Counted from the first letter of the stretch, positions 15,281-24,015 are shown. The stretch is 31,433 bases of DNA from an uncultured Allobaculum sp. (GCA_910577085.1 CAJTLE010000019.1:1-31433); one strand, 5' to 3'. Notes: generated from the letters alone by a model not told the origin. Program-made: numbers and translations.

Positions 15281-15592
15281 TTAAAGTTTGATTTCGATGT
15301 CAACGCCGCTGGGCAGTTCCAGTCTCTGCAGTGCATCGATGGTTTCTTTGTTCGGTGCAACAATATCGATCAGACGCTTGTGCGTGCGGATTTCGAACTG
15401 TTCCCGGGAATCTTTGTACTTATGTACAGCGCGAAGGATCGTAACGACCTGTTTTTCTGTAGGCAGTGGTACAGGTCCTACAACCTTTTTTGCACCATGT
15501 GCCTGTGCAGCTTCTACAATTTTCTTAGCGCTGTCGTCCAGGATACGATGCTCATACGCTTTTAAGCGGATTCTCATAGTGTTTTTTGCCAT
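15281..15592 (-). CDS. rpsJ: 30S ribosomal protein S10
   Basis: A 103-residue S10, first gene of the S10-spc transcript. It has MRIRLKAYEHRILDDSAKKI near the N-terminus, VGPVPLPTEKQVVTILRAVH and the end LPSGVDIEIKL. S10 is a 30S head protein and, with NusB, part of antitermination complexes. In many Bacillota it lies directly after tuf; here 8.5 kb of unrelated genes intervene. It has its own promoter and structured leader. The ribosome binding site is AAAGGAG seven bases before the ATG. Confidence 0.98.
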   Translation of the reverse strand: MAKNTMRIRLKAYEHRILDDSAKKIVEAAQAHGAKKVVGPVPLPTEKQVVTILRAVHKYKDSREQFEIRTHKRLIDIVAPNKETIDALQRLELPSGVDIEIKL

Positions 15593-15701
15593 GGTTGCTC
15601 CTTTCGTTTATTCAAGATAAACATGCTCCATGCGAATTCCCTGACCCATTCCATGACAACGTCTTTCAGTGGGTCAGCAACCTCGCACTTCCTTGCAGTG
15701 C
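15593..15701 (-). promoter_or_regulatory. Structured leader of the S10-spc operon
   Basis: About 110 transcribed bases. CTGACCCA (15641-15648) pairs with TGGGTCAG (15670-15677) around a 21-base loop. A smaller hairpin, GCACT/AGTGC (15685-15689 with 15697-15701), sits at the very 5' end of the RNA. The 8-bp stem lies about 50 bases before the rpsJ start and does not cover its ribosome binding site. An r-protein regulatory role is inferred from position; no named family was recognised. Confidence 0.5.
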
Positions 15702-15707
15702 TTTGGT

Positions 15708-15736
15708 ATTCTAGCATCCCCTCCCCGCTACCGCAA
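15708..15736 (-). promoter_or_regulatory. Sigma-A promoter of the S10-spc operon
   Basis: On the minus strand the -35 is TTGCGG (15736-15731), the spacer is 17 bases and the -10 is TAGAAT (15713-15708). TG one base before the -10 gives an extended -10. A/T-rich DNA upstream (about 15745-15780) could act as an UP element. RNA is predicted to start near 15701. Confidence 0.78.
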
Positions 15737-16248
15737 GGGGAAACTGTAAGATTTCTTCATTTTTTTATCAGTCAAAAATCCGAAACCTAAAGGATTATCC
15801 CGTTTTTAGTCTTGGAAATGCTTTCAGCGCAATGTAAGCGGGCTTTCAGAAGATCTCCATCAAGAAGACCAGAACCACTCGTTTCAAACCGAAAGGACGT
15901 CGCAAAAGACGTCGTGAACGTCTTCAAAACGAAAATTGGTGTCCAGATTGGCTTTCCTGATCCCTGAAGGTCCAGATTGACCATTCTGATCTGGATGGAT
16001 GCCAACAGTAATACGCATGTTTACGGGCAGATTCTCCTATTGATAAGATGATGGAAGAGATTTCGCAGCTTTCCAGTCAAATCATCCGATTAAGATTTCT
16101 TTATCTGCCTGGCTCAATTCTACTCAACAGAGGCCGATTTTGCATGTTTTGAAAGTCACTTGTTCACAAATCACAAAATCCGCCGGATCTTATGGCAGAC
16201 ATAGGACCAAATTGGGCATTTTCTTACAGAAGGCCGTCCTGAAACGAT
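15737..16248. other. Intergenic region upstream of the S10 promoter
   Basis: About 510 bases with no supported gene. Around 15898-15930 there are closely spaced GACGTC palindromes and GTC/GAC repeats. A 72-codon minus-strand frame at 15787-16005 has no ribosome binding site and no family resemblance, so it is not called. The right end leads into the terminator of the next gene. Confidence 0.5.
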
Positions 16249-16277
16249 AAAAAGGAGCCATCTTTCAAGACAGCTCC
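16249..16277 (-). terminator. Terminator downstream of the DUF3267 gene
   Basis: GGAGC (16254-16258) pairs with GCTCC (16273-16277), and an inner TCTT/AAGA pair strengthens the stem across a small CA/CA internal loop. On the minus strand the hairpin is followed by TTTTTATC. It lies about 140 bases beyond the stop of the 16416-17156 gene. Confidence 0.65.
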
Positions 16278-16415
16278 CTTTCCTGTTAACCTTCTACTCA
16301 TCATTTTATGCTTCTCCCGATTTTCTGGCTCTTCTGATGATCTCGTGAGAATTCGAATCTTTTTTCAGCGATTAACAGGTTCTTAAAAGGCTCTTCAAAA
16401 GTTCTTCTCTGTATT

Positions 16416-17156
16416 TCACCGGTTCTTATCTTCTTCATTCGTGTCTTGGCCCGGCTCCTGCCTGGATCCAGTTTCCTGTTTTCCATCGTCCTCTGAATCC
16501 GGCCGCTCTTGATCTTTCTGTTCTTTTTGGATTCCATCTGCAGTCACCATCGTATGATCTGGATTTGCCTCATTGGATGGCAGATAGAACGTCTGCGTCG
16601 GCCCTGTATCAAACATCAGCAGTTCAGGTTCTGGAAATTTCTTATACAAGAGATAGAGATCATAAATATCTCCCACACAGCCGCCCCAGTGGCTTGCCAG
16701 CAGCAAAATGAAGACTTCTCGGAAAAACCAGCCCGGGGAAAGCAGGATTCCAAGGCCAAAGACAATCATAAAGACAACCAACGGTGCCGCCAAAGCTTCA
16801 ATGGCAACTTTGCGGCTGACATAGACATCTTTCACTCCGCACCAGGCAACCGTTGCATTGAATCCAAACGAAAGCTTCTTGTGGGTTCTCGCCGAATAGA
16901 CAACACCATGAGTCAGTTCATGCCCGACCATGTAAACCAGCAGCAGGATATAGAACACACCCAGCATTCCCAGAAAACGCCAGTGATCATAGATCTTCGT
17001 CTTCATGTTATAGATGACCACGCCAATCACAGCGGCAATCAGGGGCACGGCCGCCACTACATTCATTGTGATCGCCAGTTTCTTATTGGATGCATCAACC
17101 TGAAAGACTTCCTTGTAGCCTTCAGGCAGTGTCTCGGTATATAGAGGAAGTTTCAT
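16416..17156 (-). CDS. DUF3267-type putative membrane zinc metalloprotease
   Basis: A 246-residue membrane protein. Four hydrophobic segments lie near residues 28-50, 61-78, 118-140 and 143-158. H79-E-L-T-H83 is an HExxH zinc-protease motif at the end of the second segment, and G162-D-I-Y-D166 follows the last one, as in the DUF3267 family of putative zincins, relatives of site-2-type proteases. Its substrate is unknown. Residues from about 200 on are hydrophilic and low in complexity (Glu, Asp, Lys, Gln), probably a disordered cytoplasmic tail. The start at 17156 follows AAGGAGAC. It appears to be a single-gene unit with its own terminator. Assignment to the family is good; catalytic activity is not shown. 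Confidence 0.8.
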   Translation of the reverse strand: MKLPLYTETLPEGYKEVFQVDASNKKLAITMNVVAAVPLIAAVIGVVIYNMKTKIYDHWRFLGMLGVFYILLLVYMVGHELTHGVVYSARTHKKLSFGFNATVAWCGVKDVYVSRKVAIEALAAPLVVFMIVFGLGILLSPGWFFREVFILLLASHWGGCVGDIYDLYLLYKKFPEPELLMFDTGPTQTFYLPSNEANPDHTMVTADGIQKEQKDQERPDSEDDGKQETGSRQEPGQDTNEEDKNR

Positions 17157-17533
17157 CTTTGTCTCCTTCTTCGGGCTGCTCTCCTGGTTCTTGATTCATA
17201 ATTCTTTCCAGTCTCTTGATTCTGTCTAGACCTTTGATTCAATCCAGATCCTTCTATCAGGGTCCTTCATTCGATTCAAACCCATCATTCTCGTTCTTAT
17301 TTTACGAATCCTGCTGTTGTATCGTCAGAAATTCTCATTCTGGTTGACATCATGATCTAAATTGACTGGTTTTCTGATGATTTTCTGAACGGTTCATTCC
17401 ACCCCTGGAAGCCATCTGTAAAGCAGCTAAATGGATATCTAAAAGAGCATCTAAAAGAACATCTAAACGAGTGCCTATAAGAGCATCTATAGTCCCTGTT
17501 AGAAGAGGCCGAAAGAGTGTCTAAGCGGACATG
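17157..17533. other. Intergenic region with a degenerate 12-bp repeat
   Basis: About 375 bases without a gene. The left part is T/C-rich with several scattered TTGATTC words. The right part holds the 12-bp repeat listed separately. No clear promoter for the DUF3267 gene could be defined. Confidence 0.5.
17437..17496. repeat. Degenerate 12-bp tandem repeat
   Basis: Five adjacent 12-base units follow the pattern ATCTAAAAGAGC: ATCTAAAAGAGC, ATCTAAAAGAAC, ATCTAAACGAGT, GCCTATAAGAGC, then a diverged ATCTATAGTCCC. The copies decay to the right. There is no coding support, and it is too short and irregular for CRISPR. Confidence 0.75.
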
Positions 17534-17568
17534 AAAAAAACCTGAATGTGACTCTTCCCTGTTTCAGG
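17534..17568 (-). terminator. Probable terminator after the aminopeptidase/membrane-protein pair
   Basis: CCTGAA (17541-17546) pairs with TTCAGG (17563-17568) around a 16-base loop, followed on the minus strand by seven T (17534-17540). The stem is short, but the position, about 60 bases after the stop at 17627, is right. Confidence 0.55.
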
Positions 17569-17626
17569 AAAGGATCATCATCCAGGAGATTAAAAGTTCA
17601 ATTCAATTGTTGATCAGAAAACCGGA

Positions 17627-18268
17627 TCAGCTGCGCAGATCGTGGCCTTCAATGGAAATCTTGTTGTCACTCAGGAAAGTGTCCTGCATTTTGACAAACT
17701 TTTTCTTTTCGAAATAGTATGTGGCAAAGAACACGATCAATGACGTATCAAAGGCTGGCAGCAAATAAGTCAGCAGCAGCCAGAGAACAACCGCCAGCAC
17801 ATCGAGCAGTACGAATTCTTTGATGGAACCGTAGAATCCGACTGTCTTGAGCTGAGAGGTCAGATCCAGCAGCAAAATGACTAAGGCTGCTGTGCCGATT
17901 AAAGCATCCACCGAGAAGTTGATCAGATAGTTATTGCTCAAAACCGATTTGATGAACATGCACACCAGCGAAGCACAGATCATATTGATCATGCCGCTGA
18001 TGCGAAAGACAGTCAGATCATCCCGCAGGGTGGCGGCAACGCTGTCAACAAACGAGGTGCTGTTCTTACGGGAGAGCAGTTTGTCTGGAATCTTCTTGTC
18101 TTCCAGACGCAGATCTGTCACCCAGTTGATGAGCAGATGCTTCATCCCGACGGATTCATGCATCTTTTCAATGCTTGAAAACGCCCGGGCGTATTCCGCA
18201 TCTTCACTTAATGGAGCAGCCTTTCGGGTGAGCGCTTTGGTATTCCAGTTTGGAGTCAAAAAACTCAT
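17627..18268 (-). CDS. Hypothetical four-helix membrane protein coupled to the M18 aminopeptidase
   Basis: A 213-residue protein that I do not recognise. Residues 1-85 are soluble, helical and charged. Hydrophobic segments lie near 90-111, 115-136, 151-172 and 174-186. The C-terminal 25 residues are soluble and contain a basic cluster (KKKFVKM). There is no signal peptide and no catalytic motif. Its ATG overlaps the stop of the upstream aminopeptidase as ATGA, so the two are translationally coupled and probably function together, for example at the membrane, but this is inference. The overlap fixes the start well. Confidence 0.75.
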   Translation of the reverse strand: MSFLTPNWNTKALTRKAAPLSEDAEYARAFSSIEKMHESVGMKHLLINWVTDLRLEDKKIPDKLLSRKNSTSFVDSVAATLRDDLTVFRISGMINMICASLVCMFIKSVLSNNYLINFSVDALIGTAALVILLLDLTSQLKTVGFYGSIKEFVLLDVLAVVLWLLLTYLLPAFDTSLIVFFATYYFEKKKFVKMQDTFLSDNKISIEGHDLRS

Positions 18269-19584
18269 TCGAAGGATACCGAATCCGCCCCATCGATCAC
18301 GATGTTGGTGCTGAAGTATTTCTTCATGGCTTCATACAGATAGTATGGGTCTTTGGCTCCGCCTGTTTCAAAGGAAGAGTGCATAGCCAGCTGAGCCAGA
18401 CCAATATCAACGGCATGAACAGAAACCTGTGTATTGGACAGGTTGCCCAGTGTCGAACCACCAGCAATATCAGAACGGTTGGCAAAGCACTGAACAGGAA
18501 TTCCGGCCATCTTGCAGATCTGACTGAAGACAGCTCTGGAGAAAGCATCTGTTGTGTATTTCTGGTTGGCTGCTTCTTTGATGATTGGACCTTTATTCAG
18601 TTCAACCGCATTTTCAGCATCTGTTTTTTCTGGATGGTTTGGATGAACAGCATGACCGTTGTCAGCAGATACCAGGAAGCTTCCAGCAACTGCGCGGTAG
18701 TAGTCTTCATCCGATTTGCCAAGAGAGTCGTTGATGCGGTGCAGAGTATCCTGCAGCAGAGTGGACATGGCCCCCTGTTTGGTGTTGGAACCAACTTCTT
18801 CGTTATCGAAGCAGCAGTAAACATCAATCTTGCCGCCGTGTTCTGCATTTAAGAAGCCCTGCAGAGTGGTATAGGCGCATTCCAGGTCATCCAGTTTTGG
18901 AGAAGAAACGAATTCATCGGCATAACCCCAGACAACACCTGGCATACGGTTGACTAAGAACAGGTCTTTTCCGCGGATCGACTCAACGTCAATACCAAGT
19001 TCTTTAGCCACCATGGCATCAAAGGATCCTTTAGCCATTTCGCCAGCGGACATCAATGGGCAAAGGTCAACCTGACGGTTGAAGGCATAGCCATCATTGA
19101 CCTGACGGTTGAAGTGGATTGGTACGTTTGGAATCGTGAGAATGTCACGATCGATGTAGAGCAGTTTGCTTTCAATGCCCTGTTCAGTTTCAACCAGGAC
19201 ACGGCCAGCAATGGATAATGGGCGATCCAGCCATGTGGAGTCGATCATGCCGCCGTAAGCTTCGACATTGAGTTTGAGATACTGTGCAGGACCAGTCAGT
19301 TCAGGCACAGCTTTAATTTTGTAGGTTGGGGAATCAGAATGAGCAGCACTCATCTGGAAATGGTAGTCAGTCAGATTCTCTGGAATATAGAAGCCAAGGA
19401 TGGAACTATTGTTGCGGATCACGTAGTATCCGTGGCCTGGTTCCAGATTCCAGGCATCTTTTTCTTTTAAATGGGTGTATCCCTTTGCCACCATCAGCTT
19501 TTCGATGGAAGCAACGGAATGGAACATGCTAGGGCACTCAGCAATGAACTGGGTCAGTTCCTGAGCGAATTGTTTGTAGGACAT
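18265..19584 (-). CDS. M18 family metallo-aminopeptidase
   Basis: A cytoplasmic enzyme that removes N-terminal residues, typically acidic ones in this family, using two zinc or other divalent ions. The start at 19584 (439 residues) follows GGAGGAGG; an upstream ATG at 19614 would add ten unlike residues. Motifs appear in order: H82-S-D84-S-P (first metal ligand region), SPKLDDL near 228-234 (bridging Asp), D260-N-E-E-V-G-S (catalytic glutamate pair), SADNGHAVHPNHPEK near 306-320, and LAMHSSFETGG near the C-terminus with the last His ligand. It overlaps the downstream membrane-protein gene by 4 bases and is divergent from the TetR gene. It could use amino acids or peptides handled by the nearby permease. 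Confidence 0.93.
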   Translation of the reverse strand: MSYKQFAQELTQFIAECPSMFHSVASIEKLMVAKGYTHLKEKDAWNLEPGHGYYVIRNNSSILGFYIPENLTDYHFQMSAAHSDSPTYKIKAVPELTGPAQYLKLNVEAYGGMIDSTWLDRPLSIAGRVLVETEQGIESKLLYIDRDILTIPNVPIHFNRQVNDGYAFNRQVDLCPLMSAGEMAKGSFDAMVAKELGIDVESIRGKDLFLVNRMPGVVWGYADEFVSSPKLDDLECAYTTLQGFLNAEHGGKIDVYCCFDNEEVGSNTKQGAMSTLLQDTLHRINDSLGKSDEDYYRAVAGSFLVSADNGHAVHPNHPEKTDAENAVELNKGPIIKEAANQKYTTDAFSRAVFSQICKMAGIPVQCFANRSDIAGGSTLGNLSNTQVSVHAVDIGLAQLAMHSSFETGGAKDPYYLYEAMKKYFSTNIVIDGADSVSFE

Positions 19585-20024
19585 AGATAAACCTCCTCCA
19601 TCACAATAGCACATACAAATCAGCCAATTAAGTAATAATCACAATCCTCTTTATGTTTTTCTTGGCCCTGAACCTGCTTTAATCGAGATGAATTATACGA
19701 AAACGATTTCACGGACTACCTTCTTAGGCTACAATTGCGATAACGCTCTGTACACAGGGCAGTCTTCGCTTTTCTGATTTTTCAGGATCAGAGCTCTATA
19801 GGTTCTTTTCTGAAAAAAGCATTGGAAAGAGTCCATCACGATTTGAAACGCGAACTTTCCAAGGCAGTGTTCAAAATTCTGCTTTCAGATCCTATGGCTG
19901 CCGACCACAAGCAAAAAACGTCCTGTTTTCACAACCCGCTCCAGTCCTATCCAGACTGACTTGCCCAAACAGACAGAAGATCGACAAGATCTCTTATATA
20001 CAGAAAGGAGAGCCCGCCAAGATT
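19585..20024. other. Divergent intergenic region between aminopeptidase and TetR genes
   Basis: 440 bases with no gene. On the minus strand a perfect TATAAT (19697-19692) about 110 bases before the aminopeptidase is a probable -10, but its -35 is poor. On the plus side TATATA near 19995-20000 may be a -10 for the TetR gene. AAGATC occurs twice (19977-19982 and 19986-19991), three bases apart, just upstream of it, a plausible operator for a self-regulating TetR protein. All of this is inference from sequence. Confidence 0.4.
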
Positions 20025-20645
20025 ATGTACCATATTCCTAACGACAAACGGACCATCCGCTCTGCCAGACATATTTATGCCGGCCTGCAGGCTTGCCTGA
20101 AAACCAAGTCTTTCGAAGAAATTACCATCACTGACATTCAGAAAGCTTCAGGGGTTTCCCGAAGCACCTTCTATCGCCTGTTCGATAATCTGAGTGACGT
20201 CATCTACTGGACGTGTGACACGTATTTAACCCGCTCTTTTGAAGCCATCCGTGACGAAGACCAGCATGACGAACTGGCTTTGACCCGTCACTTTGTCGCG
20301 TTCTGGATGGAGCAGTCCGAATTTTTTGAACTGATGCTTCAAGTCAGACAGCCCTTTATTCTCTATCAGTGTCTTTTACAGGCCTCCGGGAAAATGCGTG
20401 AAGATGAAAAAGTTCCCTTGTGCGCTTCTGCCTGGAGGGACGATACCGAAGCCCGCTATGCCCTCAACCTGCACGCCGGGATCATTTTCAGCCTGCTGAA
20501 GACCTGGCTGGAAGGCGGCCGCAAAGAATCCATTGATGAAGTCATGGCAATCCTTGAAAAACAGCTGGATACTTTCTCAAAGAAAAGAAGCAGCCAGAAC
20601 ACTTTGCCTGATCAAACGCCTGCCAACGAAAAAAGTCCTTCATGA
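20025..20645 (+). CDS. TetR/AcrR family transcriptional regulator
   Basis: A 206-residue protein. The N-terminal DNA-binding domain (about residues 9-58) has the TetR pattern: a first helix with ARHIYAGLQACLKTKSF, then ITITDIQKASGVSRSTFYRLF as the helix-turn-helix, and a following NLSDVIYWTCD. The ligand-binding C-terminal part has no identifiable specificity and ends in a hydrophilic tail. The nearest Shine-Dalgarno, AAAGGAGA, is about 14 bases before the ATG, farther than usual. It faces away from the M18 aminopeptidase and is convergent with the permease, so either may be a target. The stop codon lies inside the terminator stem. Confidence 0.88.
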   Translation: MYHIPNDKRTIRSARHIYAGLQACLKTKSFEEITITDIQKASGVSRSTFYRLFDNLSDVIYWTCDTYLTRSFEAIRDEDQHDELALTRHFVAFWMEQSEFFELMLQVRQPFILYQCLLQASGKMREDEKVPLCASAWRDDTEARYALNLHAGIIFSLLKTWLEGGRKESIDEVMAILEKQLDTFSKKRSSQNTLPDQTPANEKSPS

Positions 20646-20670
20646 CCATGGGGAGTCATGAAGGACTTTT
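20631..20670. terminator. Bidirectional terminator between TetR gene and permease
   Basis: AAAAGTCCTTCATGAC (20631-20646) pairs perfectly with GTCATGAAGGACTTTT (20655-20670) around an 8-base loop. A runs precede it and T runs follow it, so it can stop both converging genes. It overlaps the last codons of the TetR gene. Confidence 0.93.
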
Positions 20671-20729
20671 CATTTTGGTTTTAGTTTTCAATTGCAGAAT
20701 GGATTCAATCAGAATCTATCCAGCCCGAA

Positions 20730-22193
20730 TTAGTGGAGAACAGCCTTTTCAGCCTCATCCTGTTTTTTACGGATTGCTGGCATGATCAGACCTAAAGCCA
20801 GTAAGACAAATGGCATCAGGATGTTCAGGACTGTACGCAGCACGTCGCCTTCCTGGTAAACGCCAAGGAGGCAGCAGGCAGCAGTAACGAAGAAGCACCA
20901 TCCACCAATGAAGATCGCCAGGTTTTTATTCTTAACGAATGTGTAGTCGCTGTGGAATTTGTTTCCGACTTTGCGCAGCATGATATAAGCAAAGAATACC
21001 CATAAGTAACGCATTGGCATACATACGGAGTTCAGCTTGGTCAGCCATGCGATGATATCTGCAGCAGAAGAACCTAACAGCTGAATCGCGATGATGGATC
21101 CGGACAGGATACCGATCAGAATGATACCGTTGATGTAAGCACCGTGCTTGTTCTGTTTGAGCAGATTTTTTGGAACGAACTGTCTTGCGGATTCATCATC
21201 GAGCAGCATACGTAATGGAGCATCGATCGACAGAACCAGCGTTGAGAACTGACCGATAGCGTTGCAGGCACCATACACAACAACGAAGAAGTTGCCGACA
21301 TGGTAGTATTCGCCAAGTTTCTGGAAGCACTCATAAGCACCGTTGGCAATGAATAATTTCTGAGCATCACCTGTGATTTCAGCAGCAGGAATCATCATAC
21401 CCATTGCGATGGTACCCAGAATTGCGCAGACCATAACCATGATTGCCAGCGCAATCATACCTTTCGGGAAGTCTTTTCCAGGATTGTTTACCTTATTTAC
21501 ATAAGGGGAAATCTTTTCACAGCCGCCGACCGCAAAGACAAGGATCGAAAGGCTGGTGAAGTACTGAACATTGAATTGTGGAATTAAATGTTCCCAGCTC
21601 CAGTCAAGTGGAACATAAGTTGCCGATGGGTTAATCATTGGCGCTGCAAACATCATCACGATGTAAAGCAGGGACATAACGAACATCGAGCTTCCGGCAA
21701 GGGATGTCAGAGCTTTTAAAGGCTGCAGACCTTTGGAAGCAACCCATAAGAAGAAGACAAAGACAATACCTGTTGCCAGCTGAACCTGCCAGGAAGGCAG
21801 AGAGTCATACCATTCATTGCGCAAGAACATCCAGGCCAGGGCTTTCAGACCGCCGCTTCCTTTCGAAGCAATGTATGGGATATGAACAACCCAGTAAGTA
21901 TAACCAGCGTAGTAAGCCAGTTTTGGGTTCGTAGTTTCGAGAACCCAGCTGGTAACCCCACCGCCTGCATTTTTAAACGCAGAACCGAGTTCACCAACCA
22001 TTAATGCATACGGTACAAAGTACAGGGCAAACATCATGATCCATGAGAAGATGACCTGTGTACCATTAAAATAACCAAATCCGTTTACTACGTTACCAAA
22101 GCCCCAAACAGTGGAGAACGCCATAAACGCAAGGGTAATCCAGCTGATCTTCTTCGCATCAGAAGCAGCTGTAGTACCTTTGTTGGAAGACAT
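20730..22193 (-). CDS. APC superfamily amino-acid permease
   Basis: A 487-residue protein with about twelve hydrophobic segments and short loops. It starts with a soluble tail of about 17 residues and then WITLAFMAFSTVWGFGNVVN, the unwound, glycine-containing TM1 typical of APC transporters; TM6 may be near FAVGGCEKISPYVNKVNNPG. Family resemblance points to the amino-acid/polyamine/organocation group, possibly the glutamate/GABA-antiporter branch, but the substrate cannot be read. The C-terminus is charged (RKKQDEAEKAV). An AAGGAGTG ribosome binding site precedes the ATG. It forms a monocistronic unit that ends at the bidirectional terminator shared with the TetR gene. Confidence 0.9.
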   Translation of the reverse strand: MSSNKGTTAASDAKKISWITLAFMAFSTVWGFGNVVNGFGYFNGTQVIFSWIMMFALYFVPYALMVGELGSAFKNAGGGVTSWVLETTNPKLAYYAGYTYWVVHIPYIASKGSGGLKALAWMFLRNEWYDSLPSWQVQLATGIVFVFFLWVASKGLQPLKALTSLAGSSMFVMSLLYIVMMFAAPMINPSATYVPLDWSWEHLIPQFNVQYFTSLSILVFAVGGCEKISPYVNKVNNPGKDFPKGMIALAIMVMVCAILGTIAMGMMIPAAEITGDAQKLFIANGAYECFQKLGEYYHVGNFFVVVYGACNAIGQFSTLVLSIDAPLRMLLDDESARQFVPKNLLKQNKHGAYINGIILIGILSGSIIAIQLLGSSAADIIAWLTKLNSVCMPMRYLWVFFAYIMLRKVGNKFHSDYTFVKNKNLAIFIGGWCFFVTAACCLLGVYQEGDVLRTVLNILMPFVLLALGLIMPAIRKKQDEAEKAVLH

Positions 22194-22933
22194 AGAAAAA
22201 CACTCCTTTCACTCGGTCATTATCCCATAAAAACAGTGAAATGTGACCTCCTTTTGAAACTTTGTGATTATATCCAAAAAGATGGGAATCCTGTTTATGA
22301 AATTTATCATCTCTGAAAAGTAATTATTTACATTTCATACAGAAACTTTCAAGAGAATGGTTTCCAAGAATGTCAGAATTTATCAAAAATTCTTTATTTT
22401 GATGTGATCTCGATCTTTCGCACTTATTTCATCTTCTTTTAATAACCATATGTTTTCTTAAGATTTATATTTACTTGTGAGATTCGCTATTGTTTTGCGC
22501 TTTCATATCTCAATATAAACATCACTCATTTTTGATTTGTTCAGATATCACGAACATTTTAACTTTTCTTCAATATTGCTTTTATTCAGATACGCTTATT
22601 GCCGCTCTCCAGACCGATTTTTAGATCGACATTCGATCTTCTTGGATATAGACGTTCATAGGCAGGATGATTAAAATGAAGAGTGCCGCGTCAAAAATAG
22701 ATCCCTATGCAGGCAAACTACTTCATGGCGAATCCGGTCTTTTAAACTGACATAATTGCCTCAATGAACCACGAACCCGGGTTGTCGACCGCGTGCCTTC
22801 AAAATGGATCCTGATGGCGCCATCATTCAATACCGATCCTCAGCTTTTGATCAGTTATTGAACGATACGATTGAACGGTAATACTGAACTGTAAAAACTG
22901 ATTGAATGTATTTTGATTTGATAAGGAGTTATT
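22194..22933. other. AT-rich intergenic region between permease and M15 peptidase genes
   Basis: 740 bases, the left half notably AT-rich. A minus-strand TATAAT (22272-22267) lies about 75 bases before the permease and may be its -10, though the -35 is weak. Several TTGAAC/TTGATC words near 22850-22880 precede the M15 gene, but no single promoter stands out. A plus-strand frame of 24 codons at 22676-22750 is too short to call. No RNA gene was recognised. Confidence 0.45.
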
Positions 22934-23887
22934 ATGCCGATTTCTTCTTCGAGAAAACCTCAGTCCACCCCCTGGAAACGGGCGACAAGATCCTGTGTAT
23001 CCTGTAATACCTTTTTAGGAGCTGCCCTTGCTGCTTCCCTGCTGCTTTCCGGGTGCAATGGATCCACTACGGAAGAATCCTCTTCCTCTGCTTTTTCCCT
23101 GACCGTTTCCGACTCTTCTCAAAAAGAGAATTCTGCTTCGCAGATGATTACCGATCAGGCGGCCAAGGAAGCCCAGGCCAGACTGGATCTCATTTCCCAG
23201 AGTCCTGCGGAAACTGTTGTTGATGTTTCTGGACTGGATCCAGAGCAGATTCGCAGTGCTTTTCACAGCATTGAACTGAGCGAAGATCAGCTGCTTGCCT
23301 ACGGTGACAGCGTCTATTCTAATGAGCAGTCCTTTATCACGCCGGATCAGCTTCGTCTTGTCCGGGTCCTCTTCTTCGATTTTTCGGGTCAAAGCCGCGT
23401 GGGCGAGCTGATTGTGAATGAAAAGATCGCCCAGGACATCGAAGAGATCTTCTATGAACTGTACCAGAACGCCTATCCGATCGATCACATCTATATTCCA
23501 GTGGAATATGGCCAGGATGATAATGCGATTATGGAAGCCGATATTACCAGAGCGCAGGCCTTTACCACCGGTGAAGACGGCCAGTATCAGGAACATGAGC
23601 ATTCATTAGGTCTTGCGGTAGATCTCAATGCCTTCTATAACCCGCAAGTCATCGTGGAAGAAGATACCATCACGGTTCTGCCGCCAGCAGCCGTCGATTA
23701 TGTCGATCGTGAAAACAAACGGCCGTATATGATGGATGAAAATGACCTGGCCGTACAGCTGTTTCAACAGCATGGCTTTACCTGGGGCGGTATCTGGGAA
23801 GGCCGCAATGACTACCAGCATTTCGAAAAAGGTTTTGATCATGAAACCAACCATATCGATCCAAACCTTCACTATGGCGCTGACTGA
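22934..23887 (+). CDS. VanY-like M15 family peptidase, predicted lipoprotein
   Basis: A 317-residue secreted enzyme. The N-terminus is basic, then hydrophobic (about 27-40), ending in LLLSGC with Cys41 as the lipidated residue, so the protein should be anchored outside the membrane. A Ser-rich linker (about 44-70) follows. The C-terminal domain (about 130-315) matches the M15 D-alanyl-D-alanine carboxypeptidase / L,D-endopeptidase group: H223-x6-D230 (in HSLGLAVDLN) and W-x-G-R-x-D293-Y-Q-H296 are the zinc ligands and catalytic acid, with VanX-type spacing. It probably trims peptidoglycan stem peptides. The ribosome binding site AAGGAG is 7 bases upstream. It is convergent with tuf and has its own terminator. 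Confidence 0.9.
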   Translation: MPISSSRKPQSTPWKRATRSCVSCNTFLGAALAASLLLSGCNGSTTEESSSSAFSLTVSDSSQKENSASQMITDQAAKEAQARLDLISQSPAETVVDVSGLDPEQIRSAFHSIELSEDQLLAYGDSVYSNEQSFITPDQLRLVRVLFFDFSGQSRVGELIVNEKIAQDIEEIFYELYQNAYPIDHIYIPVEYGQDDNAIMEADITRAQAFTTGEDGQYQEHEHSLGLAVDLNAFYNPQVIVEEDTITVLPPAAVDYVDRENKRPYMMDENDLAVQLFQQHGFTWGGIWEGRNDYQHFEKGFDHETNHIDPNLHYGAD

Positions 23888-23943
23888 CGATCAAACAGCC
23901 AGTCTGTAACGAGTAAGCCTTATAACAGCCAATCGAATTTTCT

Positions 23944-23970
23944 GCCCGGACTTTGTTCCGGGCTTTTTTT
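23944..23970 (+). terminator. Terminator of the M15 peptidase gene
   Basis: GCCCGGA (23944-23950) pairs with TCCGGGC (23957-23963) around a six-base loop and is followed by seven T (23964-23970). It lies 57 bases after the stop codon. Confidence 0.92.
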
Positions 23971-24015
23971 CGTGTCCAAACCAGGCTCTGGCACCGAGAA
24001 AGAAACGGAAAAAGA

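Noticed and set aside
15787..16005. A 72-codon minus-strand frame upstream of the S10 promoter
   Set aside because: No ribosome binding site and no recognisable family; composition like noncoding DNA.
22676..22750. A 24-codon plus-strand frame before the M15 gene
   Set aside because: Too short, with only a weak AGGA upstream and no conservation evidence.
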